64,000 bases of DNA, from the NCBI GenBank assembly GCA_011525785.1, contig WYBT01000039.1:186001-250000 (forward strand). The letters run 5' to 3'. Source of the stretch: Planctomycetaceae bacterium (GTDB lineage: Bacteria; Planctomycetota; UBA1135; GCA-002686595). A program made the position numbers and the translations under genes. The notes under the pieces are model-generated. The model was not told the origin of the DNA and did no database searches. It saw only the letters and a program-made list of their open reading frames with translations. This document shows, in pieces, positions 18,487-28,002 of the stretch (position 1 is the first letter of the stretch; every line of letters begins with the position of its first letter).

Positions 18487-20208
18487 CTACGGCAGGATCG
18501 GGATGCGCACGCCGTTGGTCAGGCCGAAGTTGAAGGGCGGCGGGAAGGCGGAGTCGCGGCTCCAGTACTGCGCGAAGAGCGTCGTGCCCGGCGTGAAGCC
18601 CTCGGCGGCCATTTGGGCGTGGCTGAAGTAGTAGCTGTAGACGCCGTCGCAGGGCAGGACGCTGCCCGTGTTGTCGATCGAGACCTGCACCGGCGTGCGG
18701 CGGATCGGGCCGCCGACGCACAGCGTGTCGCCGAAGAAGGGCGTCGAGGCGCTGGTGTGCGACCAGATCATGAGGCCGTTGACGTTCGGCAGCACGTTCG
18801 CGCCGACGATGAAGAGCTGGCCCACCGTGGCGCTCGCGCAGCCGCCGATGCCGACGTAGGGCGTGCAGTTCTGCGAGTTGACCTTGGCGGTGCAGTAGTT
18901 GGTGGGGAACTCTGCGTTGCCCAGCGCGGTGCGCGCGCGGCCCGCGTCGACTCCGTACTGGTTGTAGGCAGTCGAGCCCGCGATCACGTCGTGGAAGCCA
19001 TCGCCGTTGATGTCGCCGGCGTCCGCGATCGAGTCGCCGAAGGTCTCGCCTTGGTAGTAGCCCGTCATCGTCGTGAGCAGCGCGCCGTTGGCGCCGCTGT
19101 AGACGTGTGCGAGCCCCGTGTTCGCCCACCCGTTGTATTCGGCGAACGGACTGCCCACGAGCACGTCGCCGCGGCCGTCGCCGTCGAAGTCCTTCATCGC
19201 GCTCATCACCCAGCCGTAGATTTCGTTCTGCGCGCCGGCGAGCGTGAGCAGCACTGCGCCGTTCGTGCCGGAGAACACACGGATGCGGCCCGAGCCGACC
19301 ACGCCGCCAATGCTCACGTACGGCTCGCCCAGAGCGACCTCCCACACGCCGTCGCCGTTCGTGTCGGGAACGGCTGCGACAGTGAAGCCGAGCCAGCCGG
19401 CGCTCGTGCCGCCGGCGTAGGTCGTGAGCACGGCGGAGCCGCTGGGGATTCCGGAGATGCGGTATGCGCGGCCCGAGTCGAAGATCCCGGCGGCATCCGC
19501 GTACGGCGCGCCGACGATCAGCTCGCCGCGGCCGTCGCCGTTGACGTCCTCTGAGCCGTCGATCGACCAGCCGAAGCGATCGCCCGCGGCCACGCCGTTG
19601 TGCTGGCGATACAGCGCGCGCGTCGCGCCCGAGTAGATGCGCACGGTTCCAGCGAGCGAGTTGCCGCTCACCGGCTCTCGCGGGGCCCCCACCGCGAAGT
19701 CCGTGATCCCATCGAGGTTCACATCCGGCAGCGCGGTGAGCGACCATCCGAAGTAGTGGTCCGCGCCGTTGCCGAAGAGCTTCGCGAGCTGTGAGCCCGT
19801 GGCGCCGTCGAACACGTACGCCGCGCCGCGATCGATACCCAGAAAGGCATCGTGCAACGGCGCGCCGACCAGCAGTTCGGGCCGGCCGTCGCCGTTCACG
19901 TCGCCGATCGACTCGAGCGCGTGGCCGAAGCGGTCGCCCGTCAGCTCACCCTTCAGCTCGCGGATCAGGCTCGCGTTCTGCCCCGAGTAGATGCGCACCA
20001 CGCCCGAGTCGGACTGCAGCCCGGCCGCGCGCTCGGCGCCGATCGCGAAGTCGCCGAAGCCATCGCCGTCGACATCGCCCGCCGCCGCGACCGCCGAACC
20101 GAAGTTTTCGCCGGGAACGAGCGTGAAGAAGTCGTACAGGGGCGCCTGCGCCGCCGCGAAGCCGCCCGTGAACACCGCCGCCAATGCCGCTGCACTCGAA
20201 CGAAACAT
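18487..20208 (-). CDS. Secreted FG-GAP beta-propeller protein with shared C-terminal module
   Basis: The 573-residue protein has a signal peptide (cleavage near AAAQ). About seven integrin-alpha-like FG-GAP repeats follow between residues 30 and 430, each with a calcium-loop signature such as GDVDGDGFGDFAIGA, DVNGDGRPELLVGAP or DFDGDGRGDVLVGSP. The C-terminal 136 residues (18490-18897; begins YCTAKVNSQNC, ends in PILP) are the shared module. The probable role is an extracellular adhesion or binding scaffold. ATG 20208 is preferred because GGAG lies 8 nt upstream; a GTG three codons earlier is possible. Confidence 0.85.
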   Translation of the reverse strand: MFRSSAAALAAVFTGGFAAAQAPLYDFFTLVPGENFGSAVAAAGDVDGDGFGDFAIGAERAAGLQSDSGVVRIYSGQNASLIRELKGELTGDRFGHALESIGDVNGDGRPELLVGAPLHDAFLGIDRGAAYVFDGATGSQLAKLFGNGADHYFGWSLTALPDVNLDGITDFAVGAPREPVSGNSLAGTVRIYSGATRALYRQHNGVAAGDRFGWSIDGSEDVNGDGRGELIVGAPYADAAGIFDSGRAYRISGIPSGSAVLTTYAGGTSAGWLGFTVAAVPDTNGDGVWEVALGEPYVSIGGVVGSGRIRVFSGTNGAVLLTLAGAQNEIYGWVMSAMKDFDGDGRGDVLVGSPFAEYNGWANTGLAHVYSGANGALLTTMTGYYQGETFGDSIADAGDINGDGFHDVIAGSTAYNQYGVDAGRARTALGNAEFPTNYCTAKVNSQNCTPYVGIGGCASATVGQLFIVGANVLPNVNGLMIWSHTSASTPFFGDTLCVGGPIRRTPVQVSIDNTGSVLPCDGVYSYYFSHAQMAAEGFTPGTTLFAQYWSRDSAFPPPFNFGLTNGVRIPILP

Positions 20209-20328
20209 GAGATCCACTCCTCCGACGCTGCGTGCACGCGTCGCGCTGCTCCCTGCAGCGTCCAGACCGCCGTGCGACGCAGGTTCAATCCGCGGCCGGC
20301 GCGGACCGTTACAGCAGGAAGTGGCGAC

Positions 20329-23085
20329 TCACTTGCCGAGCAGCTTGCGCCAGCGCTCGAGATCCTGCGGCCGTCCTGCGCCCTCCGCCGCGCCCTCGAG
20401 CATTTCGAGCGCTTCCTTCGCGCGCTTGCGCGGGCCGGGTCCGTCGTACTTGGAGAGGATCTCGTACGCCGACGCGATCTGGTCGTAGCCCTCGGTCAGT
20501 CGTCCGGGCTGTTGGCCGATGGCCTGGCCGATGAGCAAGCGCGCGAAGCCGACCAGCGCGTCGTCGGGCGGCAGCGCGTCGGCGGCGAGCTCGAGCGTCT
20601 CGCGCAGGCTGGCTTCGGACTCGGGGAAGCGCCGCAAGTACAAGAGCCCGCCGCCGACGCCCAAACGGGCCTGGAAGGCGTACGGATCGGTGCGCCGGCC
20701 GAGCTCTTCGAAGCGCTCGACGCACACGCGCCAGTTCTCGACCGACTCCTCGTAGCGCCACAGGCCGTCGAGCGCGCCGCCGAGCACTCCGCGAATCGCG
20801 GTCTCGAGCTCCGCGTCGCGCGCGTGGTGCGTCTCGAGCAACTCCAACGCACGGCGCGCCGAGGCCAACGCCTCTTCGTAGCGCCGCGCTCCGAGCAGCA
20901 CGGAGCCGAGTTCACGGTGCGCCTGCGCGACGTTGCGGTGGTGCTCGCCGAAGAGCGCCTCCGTGCGCGCCACGACTTCGCGCTGCAGCTCGATGCTCTC
21001 GGCCTTCTTGCCGGCGGCGTTGAGCACGCTGCCCAGGCGCATCGCGAACAGCGGCAACATCGAGTGTCCGGCGGGCAGCAGGCGCTGAGCCCGCTCGTAC
21101 GCCTCGCGCGCCAGGCTCTCGGCGACGTCCGTGCGCCGTTGCAGCGCGTGACCCAGCGCTGCGTCGGTCATCAACAGAAGCGTGGCGAGCGCATCGTCGC
21201 CCAGCGAGCGACGCGCGACGACCAGCGCCTCTTCGAAGGCCGCGATCGACTCCTCGACCAGACCTTGCTTCTCCATCGCCATCGCGCGCATCTGCAGCGC
21301 CGCAACGCCGTCCTCGGGCAGCACGCCATCGCTATCCGTGAGCAGGCCGCGCGCGGCGTCGACCAGCGCTCCGGCCTCGGCCATGCGGCCGCGCTCGTAG
21401 TAGCGGCGCGCGAGGTAGAACTGCGTGGCGGAGATCTCGCTGGGCGTGTAGCCGCCTTCGCGCTGCATCGTGGCGAGCGAAGACTCGGCCAGCTCGATGC
21501 CTTGCTCGGCGAGGCCGAGATTGCCGTAGGCCTCGATCAGGAAGCCCTGGAGCTGGACGCGCAGGCGCGAGTCGTCCGCGAACTCGCTCTCGAGGTTCGA
21601 ACGGCGGCGCTCGAGCAGCTCGAACAGCGTCACGTTGCGGCCGTCTTCGTCGGGCGAGACCGCGCCGAGCATGCTGGCGAGCGAATCGATCACGGCCTGG
21701 CGGCGGCGCGACTCGACGCGCGCCGACTCGGCTTCGCGCGCGGCCTGCTCGCTGGCGAGTGAAGCGCGCTCACGTTGCTCCTCGGCCTCGCGCGCGGCTG
21801 CGCGAGCCGCCGCCGCATCGCGTTCGGAGGCTTCGCTCGCGCGCAGCGCGATGAGCCGCTGCTCGTCGGCCTCGCGCGTCTTGACGAGCGAGATCGCAAG
21901 CGCCGTCACGAGGCTCAAAAGCACGACCGCGGCCGCAGAAAACGCGATGCGATTGCGCGCCACGAGCTTGGACAAGCGGTAGAGCGCGCTGGGCGGCGCA
22001 GCGAGCACCGGTTCGCCGTCGAGCCAACGCCGCAGATCGCGCGCGAGCTCGTCGGCGGTGGCGTAGCGCCGCTCGCGGTCCTTCTCGAGGCACTTGGCGA
22101 CGATCCAGCCCAGCTCGGGCGCGAGCTCGGGTGCGACCGTGCTCAAGGCGGGCGCGGGCTGCTCGCACACTTCGCGCACGAAGCTCACGAGCGCGCGCTC
22201 GCCGGCCACGAACGGCGGCCGGCCGCCGAGCAGCTCGAACAGCGTCGCTCCGATCGAGTAGACGTCCGAGCGCACGTCGACGTCGCGCCAGTCGCCCTGG
22301 AGCTGCTCGGGGCTCGCGTACGCGATGGTGCCGAGCGCTTCACCGCCCGTCGCGCCGATGCTGCGCGCCAGGTCCGCGCCCACGATGCGCGCCACGCCGA
22401 AGTCGATCACCTTGAGCGCGCCGCGCTCGTCGACCAGCACGTTCCCGGGCTTGATGTCGCGGTGGATCACGCCCTTGCCGTGCGCGTGCTGCACGGCTTC
22501 ACACAGGCTGATCGCGAGCTCGACGCGCGCGCGCAACGCGAGCGCCGCTCCGCGCGCGTAGCTCACCAGATCGAGCGCGCCCTCGACGTACTCCATCGCG
22601 AAGTACGGCGTCGCGTCGGCGCCCTCGCCGTGGACGCCGAATTCGTAGACCGTCGCAATGGCCGAATGCCGCAGGCGACCGAGGATCTCGGCCTCGGCCT
22701 CGAAACGGCGTTGATCGGCCGCTGAGCCCAGGCCCGCGCGCATCAATTTGAGCGCGACGCGCCGCGAGGGGCGCTCCTGGTGAGCGAGGTAGACCGCCCC
22801 CATGCCGCCGCTGCCGAGCAGGCGCTCGATGCGGTAGGCGCCGATGCGGCCGGACTGCGTTGCTCCCGGTGCGCGGCCCCCCAGCGAGCCGGCAAAGCGC
22901 GTTTCACCCGGCGGCGCGAGGAAATTCGAATCGTCGGTCCAGTTCTCGAGCAGCCGGCGCACTTCGCGTGCGACCAGCGGCGCGTCGGTCGCCTCGCGCT
23001 CGAGGAACGCCTCGCGCAGCCTGGGGTCGAGCTCGACGGCTCGCTCGAACAGCTCGCGGACGCGGGGCCAGTGCTCGGCGCTCAT
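20329..23085 (-). CDS. Membrane Ser/Thr protein kinase with extracytoplasmic TPR repeats
   Basis: A 918-residue kinase. An N-terminal segment (1-80) typical of planctomycete kinases is followed by the catalytic domain (about 84-350): GSGGMGAVYLA glycine loop, VALKLM lysine, HRDIKPGNVLV, DFG in VIDFGVARI and the SPEQL activation-segment end. One transmembrane helix lies near 395-418 (AFSAAAVVLLSLVTALAI). A coiled-coil-like Glu/Ala/Arg stretch and at least eight TPR-like helix pairs follow. It starts 56 bp after the ECF sigma gene on the same strand and is almost certainly in an operon with it, a pairing recurrent in Planctomycetota, where the kinase may control the sigma factor. Confidence 0.92.
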   Translation of the reverse strand: MSAEHWPRVRELFERAVELDPRLREAFLEREATDAPLVAREVRRLLENWTDDSNFLAPPGETRFAGSLGGRAPGATQSGRIGAYRIERLLGSGGMGAVYLAHQERPSRRVALKLMRAGLGSAADQRRFEAEAEILGRLRHSAIATVYEFGVHGEGADATPYFAMEYVEGALDLVSYARGAALALRARVELAISLCEAVQHAHGKGVIHRDIKPGNVLVDERGALKVIDFGVARIVGADLARSIGATGGEALGTIAYASPEQLQGDWRDVDVRSDVYSIGATLFELLGGRPPFVAGERALVSFVREVCEQPAPALSTVAPELAPELGWIVAKCLEKDRERRYATADELARDLRRWLDGEPVLAAPPSALYRLSKLVARNRIAFSAAAVVLLSLVTALAISLVKTREADEQRLIALRASEASERDAAAARAAAREAEEQRERASLASEQAAREAESARVESRRRQAVIDSLASMLGAVSPDEDGRNVTLFELLERRRSNLESEFADDSRLRVQLQGFLIEAYGNLGLAEQGIELAESSLATMQREGGYTPSEISATQFYLARRYYERGRMAEAGALVDAARGLLTDSDGVLPEDGVAALQMRAMAMEKQGLVEESIAAFEEALVVARRSLGDDALATLLLMTDAALGHALQRRTDVAESLAREAYERAQRLLPAGHSMLPLFAMRLGSVLNAAGKKAESIELQREVVARTEALFGEHHRNVAQAHRELGSVLLGARRYEEALASARRALELLETHHARDAELETAIRGVLGGALDGLWRYEESVENWRVCVERFEELGRRTDPYAFQARLGVGGGLLYLRRFPESEASLRETLELAADALPPDDALVGFARLLIGQAIGQQPGRLTEGYDQIASAYEILSKYDGPGPRKRAKEALEMLEGAAEGAGRPQDLERWRKLLGK

Positions 23086-23140
23086 GGTTGGTTCAAGGCG
23101 CAGGTCGCGGTCTTCGACCGACAGCTCGCGTGCCCGCTTT

Positions 23141-23719
23141 TCACGAATCGGGGGCGGCGGCTTCGCCCAGCTCGGCGCGCAGCCAGGCCTGGGCCGTCTT
23201 CCAGCCGCGCTCGACGGTGCGCGTGGACACGTTCAGGGCGCGCGCGATGTCGTCGTTCGACGCGCCGAAGAAAAAGCGCAGCTCGACGATGCGCACGAGC
23301 TGCGGATCGACCTGCCCCAGGCGCGCGAGGGCCTCGTCCAGCTCCACCATCGGCGGGCCGGACTCCTCGTAGAGCTCGAGCAGCGCCTCGAAGGGCAGGC
23401 GCTCGGCCGCTCCGCTGCGCTTGCGGGCATCGCGCCGACGCGCGTGGTCGACCAGCACGCGGCGCATCGCGCGCGCGGCGATGCCGATGAACTGCTCGCG
23501 GTTCTGCCACTCCGGAGTTTCGTCGTGCGCGAGCCGGATCCAGGCCTCGTGGACGAGCGCGGTGGCCTGCAGCGTGTGGTGCGTCTTCTCGCGCGCCATG
23601 TAGCGCCGGGCGAGCTCATACAGCTCGTCGTAGACCAGCGGGAGCAACTCCTCGCCGGCCGAGTCGTCGCCGTTCGCGAGTCGGCGCAGCAGTTCGACGA
23701 TGTCGGGTTCTTGGGCCAC
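23141..23719 (-). CDS. ECF-type RNA polymerase sigma factor (TIGR02999-like)
   Basis: The 192-residue protein matches the sigma-70 TIGR02999 type throughout: LLPLVYDELYELARRYMA, HTLQATALVHEAWIRLA (sigma region 2), FIGIAARAMRRVLVDHARRR, then region 4 ELRFFFGASNDDIARALNVS with its helix-turn-helix. No anti-sigma gene is adjacent; the downstream Ser/Thr kinase is the likely regulator. I chose GTG 23719 because the family homology begins right after it. The frame reads on through the palindromic element, but that is not coding. The GTG lies 3 nt from the edge of the element, with no room for a Shine-Dalgarno outside it. Confidence 0.9.
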   Translation of the reverse strand: MAQEPDIVELLRRLANGDDSAGEELLPLVYDELYELARRYMAREKTHHTLQATALVHEAWIRLAHDETPEWQNREQFIGIAARAMRRVLVDHARRRDARKRSGAAERLPFEALLELYEESGPPMVELDEALARLGQVDPQLVRIVELRFFFGASNDDIARALNVSTRTVERGWKTAQAWLRAELGEAAAPDS

Positions 23720-24037
23720 GGCGTTGAACGTACGGTGCCAGAGCAATCTGTCCCACGCCGCGTGACGCCACGGGCAACCCGAACGCGACGGCGGCGCGGG
23801 ACAGATTGCTCTGGCACCGTACGTTCCACGCCGCGTGACGCCACGGGCAACCTGAACGCAACGGCGGCGTGGGACAGATTGCTCTGGCACCGTACGTTCA
23901 ACCAGATCGGCGCGAGGAATTTTGCAGGTGGATGTCGGGCCGAGGCCGGGAACTGCGCCTCTGGTTGGCCCCTCGAGCGGCCGCGGCCTTTCGCCGCGGG
24001 TCGTTCGACGGTGAACCTCGAACCATTCCTCGTTCCC
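23720..24037. other. Divergent intergenic region, sigma factor/protease
   Basis: This 318-bp gap holds the B/C palindromes (23723-23903) in its first 184 bp. The remaining 134 bp before the protease ATG must contain the protease promoter; I see no confident -35/-10 pair. Confidence 0.5.
23723..23903. repeat. Palindromic element, copies B and C in tandem
   Basis: Copy B has a full left arm, a 29-nt loop (23762-23790) and a right arm. Copy C follows directly, but its left arm is reduced to CCACGCCGC (23826-23834). Its loop (23835-23863, again 29 nt) and right arm are complete. The outermost bases GTTGAACGTACGG and CCGTACGTTCAAC pair, so the composite can fold as a whole. Compared with copies A and D the arm tip carries four extra bases (AACG). 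It lies between the ECF sigma start (3 nt) and the third protease. Confidence 0.95.
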
Positions 24038-27000
24038 ATGAAACGTCTCCACCGTCCCTCGCTGCGCTGGCTGCCCGTGGCCGCCACGCTTTCCCTGCCT
24101 GCAATCTCACAACTCGCGCAGAGCACGCCGCAGCTGCGCACCGACCTGCTCGAGGCCACCGACGCCGGCGCAGGCTCGTCGGCCCCCGCGCGACTCGACG
24201 ACGCGGTCCCGCTGCCCAACCCCGCGCGCTGGGAGTCCCGTGACGACGGCGACATCCTGCTCGAGCCCGCCAGCGGCGACCCGTACTTCCTCGCCTTCGC
24301 AGGCGGCGCCTACTACCCGCCGGAGGGCGAGCGCGTCGACCCGCTGCTGCTCGCGCAGATCCAGTCGCAGCCGCTCGACGGCCGCGCGGACGGGCGCTGC
24401 TTCGCGTTCGCGATGTTCTCCAAGCGCATCACGCCGGAGCGCATCGCGCAGCTCGAGGAGCTCGGCGCAACCGTGCTCGGCTTCCACCCCCACTACACGC
24501 TCAAGCTCGCCTTCCCGGTGGCCGCGCTCGACTCGCTCGCCTCGCTCGACTTCGTGCGCTGGCTGGGCGTTCCGCGCGCGCAACAAAAGCTCCACCCGCG
24601 CCTGGTGCACGAACTCGCGCAGTCGCCCGCGAACAAGCCGGTGGACCTGTACGTGAACGTGTACGAGTCCGACCTCGGCCCCGCGGCGACCTTCAAGCCG
24701 GTCGGAACCGTGCAAGAAGCCGCGCCGGGCGGCATCGTCACCGAAGGTGGTTCGGCAGCGCTCGCGAGCGTGTGCATGTCGAACGGCTGGCAGCAACGCG
24801 CGCTCGAAGCGAGCGGCGTCGAGGTGCTCGAGTACATCGAACGCATCCGCGCCTTCCGTTGCCGCGTCGCGCCGGCGGGCATCGAGCCGCTGGTCGAGCT
24901 CGACTTCGTGCAGTTCGTCGAAGCCGACCTGCCCGCGCAGCTCGAGGACCACGAGTCGTCGCCGCTCACGCTGGTCGACGCCTCGCGCGACCCGCTCAAC
25001 GGCGCCAACTCCCTCACGATCACGGCCGGCGTGATCGACTCCGGCTTCGACACGGCCCACCAAGGACTGGATCACACCTTCAGCGTGGGTTGGAACTACA
25101 CCACCAGCGGCACGGCGTTCACGGACCTGTGCGAGCACGGCTCGCACGTCGCGGGCATCTTCTTCGGCCAGCCGCCGGCCGCTTCGGCGCCGTTCACAGG
25201 CGTCGCACCGGGCCTGGGCTCGCTCAACACGCTGCGCATCCGCAACGTCAAGAACTTCGACGGAGCGTGCGCGGGCTCGGGCACGTCGCTCTCGACCCTG
25301 TTCTCGAACATGCGCGGCGACTACACCGACGGCTCGGGCAACGTCTCGCCCAAGCCGCACGTCGTGAGCAACTCCTACGGCTCGGCCCCGGCCGCCGGCG
25401 TGCCCTGGATCGGCTCCGAGGCCAGTCCGCGCACGATCGACGCGGAAGTGTGGGACGAGGAGCAGCTCTACGTCTTCGGCGTGGGCAACTACGGCGTCAG
25501 CGTCGGCGCGAACTCGATCGGCAGCAACGCGGCTGCGAAGAACGCGCTGTCGGTGGGCAGCGTGCTCGACTACGAAGACGCGGCCGCGGGGGATCCGGGC
25601 GTGAAGTGGACCACCTCCAGCACCGGCCCGTTGGGCGACGGGCGCTGGAAGCCGAACGTGGTGGCGCCCGGCCGCATGATCACGTCCGTCGACGCCAACT
25701 CGGGTTCGGGCTACCGCAACGACTCCGGCACGAGCATGGCGACGCCGCACGTCTCTGGCCTCGCTGCTCAGCTCGTCGATCACTTGAGCTACCTGCGCTA
25801 CAAGCCGCAACGACTCGCTGCGCTGATCATGGCCACGTCGATCCCCTTCGCCGATGAGAACCTCACGACGCAAGCCGGCATCTCCGCCACGCACCTCAAC
25901 TCCTACGGCGCAGGCCGCATCAACGCGCTGAACGCCCACTGGAATCTCGTCGGCGCGACCGATCGTGTCACTTGGGGCGGTTCGCTGAACCCGGGGATCT
26001 ACGGCTACTCGGACTTCACCGTCGATCCGGGCTGCGTCGAGTTGCTCGTGCTCGTCACGTACCACGAGGACCAGTGCTCCGCCGGCGCCGCGCAAGCGCT
26101 CGTCAACGACTTCGACCTGTACCTCGACAGCCCGCAGAACGGCATCGACCCGGCCGGCAACACCGGCGAGTTCACCGCGCAGCAGTCGAGCATCGACAAC
26201 ACCGAGCTGCGCACGTTCGTCAACCCACAGACGGGTACGTGGCGCTGGAAGCTGTATCCCGACAGCGCGACGGGCCTGATCCGCTACAGCGTCGTCGTGC
26301 AGCAGATCTTCGACGACACGACTCCGGATGGAACGCTCGACGTCGTCGCCGACGACACGTTCGTCAAGCCCAACGACAACGTGACGATCACGGCCACGGT
26401 CACCAACCCGCAGTACTTCGCCACGGCCGTGTTCCTCGACAGCACCTCGAGCGGCGACTCGCTGCAGGCCGCGACGACGACGCTCTACGACGGCATCGTG
26501 TGCGACCTGACCGACAACCAAACCAACGGTCGCGACATCACGCTGGGCTCGTTCGCAGCGAGCGATCAGCGCAGCGCCGAATGGGTCACGCGCTGGAGCA
26601 CCGAAGGCGTGAAGACCTGGTCGGTCGAAGCGCGCTCGGACACCTGGGTCGACGAGTCGGACTCGGTGCAGATCACGGTCGACGGCACGGCGCCGGGCAA
26701 CGTGACCAACCTGCAGTCGACGACCCACACCGTCGGCCAGTGGAGCAACGCCTCGCTCGTGACGCTCAACTGGACCGCCGCGAGCGACAACCTCTCGGGC
26801 ATCGACGGCTACAGCCGCACCTGGACGCTGGGCGCGGTCACGCCTCCCGACCAGACCAAGGACATCGAGCAGGTCACCGCGCTGAACTCGAACCTCAGCG
26901 ACGGCGAGTGGTACTTCTCGATCAAGGCGGTCGACAACTGCGGCAACTGGTTCGCCGGCAACACCAACTCCGGGCCGTACCGCATCGACACGGCGGCGCC

Positions 27001-27721
27001 GCAGGGTCCGTTCCAGTTCGACTCGAGCACGCACAACGAAGGCGTGCTGTCGTGCAACACGTCGCTGAACCTGTCGTGGAACCCGGCCACGGATGCGCGC
27101 TCGGGGCTGGCGGGCTACGTGCTGGTGATCGACACGAACGCGAGCACCGACCCGACGGGCGCACTGAACGTCGGGCCCAACGCGACGAGCTCGAACCAGG
27201 CCATCGGTTCGTCCGCGACCGCGCGCTATGCGCACTTGCGAGCGCGCGACAACGCCGGCAACTGGGGCGTGACGCGGCACTTCGGCCCGATCCTGGCCAA
27301 CGCGAACACGGTCGCCACTTACTGCACGGGCAAGGTGAACTCGCTGGGCTGCACGCCGAGCGTGTCGTTCACCGGCACGCCCTCGCGCAGCGGTGCGGGT
27401 CTGACCGTGCTGTGCGGCAACGTGATCAGCCAGAAGAACGGCCTGCTCTTCTGGGGCTTCGGCCAGGCTGCGGCGCCGTTCCAAGGCGGCACGTTGTGCG
27501 TGCAGCCCCCGACGATCCGCACGCCGCTCACTTCGAGCGGCGGCTCGCCCACCGGCGCGGACTGCACCGGCTCGTGGGCCTTCACGTTCGACACGCCCTA
27601 CTACCAGCAGTGGTCGGTCGATCCGGGCGAGACGATCTTCGCGCAGTTCTGGGGCCGCGATCCGCAGAGCGCGTCGACCACGACGCTCTCCAACGCGCTG
27701 CGCTTCACGGTCTGCGAGTAG
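24038..27721 (+). CDS. Secreted S8 subtilisin-like protease, third paralogue
   Basis: A 1227-residue protease with the same domain order as the two minus-strand paralogues: signal peptide (about 1-28), propeptide-like domain with SGDPYFLAFAGGAYYPP, S8 domain with D334 (GVIDSGFD), H367 (CEHGSHVAGI), N484 (GVGNYG) and S566 (DSGTSMATPHVSG), Ig/FnIII-like repeats and the 133-residue Cys-containing module (27320-27718, ends LSNALRFTVCE). It is clearly more diverged from the tandem pair than they are from each other, so it is an older duplicate. ATG 24038 starts the signal peptide; the frame is open far upstream through the palindromes but is not coding there. Confidence 0.9.
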   Translation: MKRLHRPSLRWLPVAATLSLPAISQLAQSTPQLRTDLLEATDAGAGSSAPARLDDAVPLPNPARWESRDDGDILLEPASGDPYFLAFAGGAYYPPEGERVDPLLLAQIQSQPLDGRADGRCFAFAMFSKRITPERIAQLEELGATVLGFHPHYTLKLAFPVAALDSLASLDFVRWLGVPRAQQKLHPRLVHELAQSPANKPVDLYVNVYESDLGPAATFKPVGTVQEAAPGGIVTEGGSAALASVCMSNGWQQRALEASGVEVLEYIERIRAFRCRVAPAGIEPLVELDFVQFVEADLPAQLEDHESSPLTLVDASRDPLNGANSLTITAGVIDSGFDTAHQGLDHTFSVGWNYTTSGTAFTDLCEHGSHVAGIFFGQPPAASAPFTGVAPGLGSLNTLRIRNVKNFDGACAGSGTSLSTLFSNMRGDYTDGSGNVSPKPHVVSNSYGSAPAAGVPWIGSEASPRTIDAEVWDEEQLYVFGVGNYGVSVGANSIGSNAAAKNALSVGSVLDYEDAAAGDPGVKWTTSSTGPLGDGRWKPNVVAPGRMITSVDANSGSGYRNDSGTSMATPHVSGLAAQLVDHLSYLRYKPQRLAALIMATSIPFADENLTTQAGISATHLNSYGAGRINALNAHWNLVGATDRVTWGGSLNPGIYGYSDFTVDPGCVELLVLVTYHEDQCSAGAAQALVNDFDLYLDSPQNGIDPAGNTGEFTAQQSSIDNTELRTFVNPQTGTWRWKLYPDSATGLIRYSVVVQQIFDDTTPDGTLDVVADDTFVKPNDNVTITATVTNPQYFATAVFLDSTSSGDSLQAATTTLYDGIVCDLTDNQTNGRDITLGSFAASDQRSAEWVTRWSTEGVKTWSVEARSDTWVDESDSVQITVDGTAPGNVTNLQSTTHTVGQWSNASLVTLNWTAASDNLSGIDGYSRTWTLGAVTPPDQTKDIEQVTALNSNLSDGEWYFSIKAVDNCGNWFAGNTNSGPYRIDTAAPQGPFQFDSSTHNEGVLSCNTSLNLSWNPATDARSGLAGYVLVIDTNASTDPTGALNVGPNATSSNQAIGSSATARYAHLRARDNAGNWGVTRHFGPILANANTVATYCTGKVNSLGCTPSVSFTGTPSRSGAGLTVLCGNVISQKNGLLFWGFGQAAAPFQGGTLCVQPPTIRTPLTSSGGSPTGADCTGSWAFTFDTPYYQQWSVDPGETIFAQFWGRDPQSASTTTLSNALRFTVCE

Positions 27722-27742
27722 CGCGCGAGTCGCGCTGACCTT

Positions 27743-27785
27743 CGCGCCCGTCGCACTCTGCGCGAGTGCGGCGGGCGCGTGCTTT
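27743..27785 (+). terminator. Strong intrinsic terminator after the third protease
   Basis: CGCCCG-T-CGCACTC pairs with GAGTGCG-G-CGGGCG around a 5-nt loop, followed within 5 bp by TTTTT (27781-27785). It starts 22 bp after the protease stop. Confidence 0.9.
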
Positions 27786-28002
27786 TTCGCGCTTCGCCGT
27801 CCAAGTCGTCGGTTCCGCGTCCAGCCTGCGGACTTGGGCGCGCGCGAAGCGGCTTGCAGAGGCCGCGCGGGCAGCTCGCGAGCGTCGGCACAGGCCTTGG
27901 GAAGTTGGAGCAACGCCGCGAAGCCAGTGCGTGCATCGCGAGCCGCTCTCTTCGAATCCAAGCCGCCCGCGGGCCCTTCAACGACCCACAGAACCGTCCC
28001 CG

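Noticed and set aside
23723..24052. Translated extensions of the ECF sigma, DUF4256 and transporter frames through the palindromes
   Set aside because: The repeated peptide fragments come from the same DNA palindrome in different frames and are not protein-coding.
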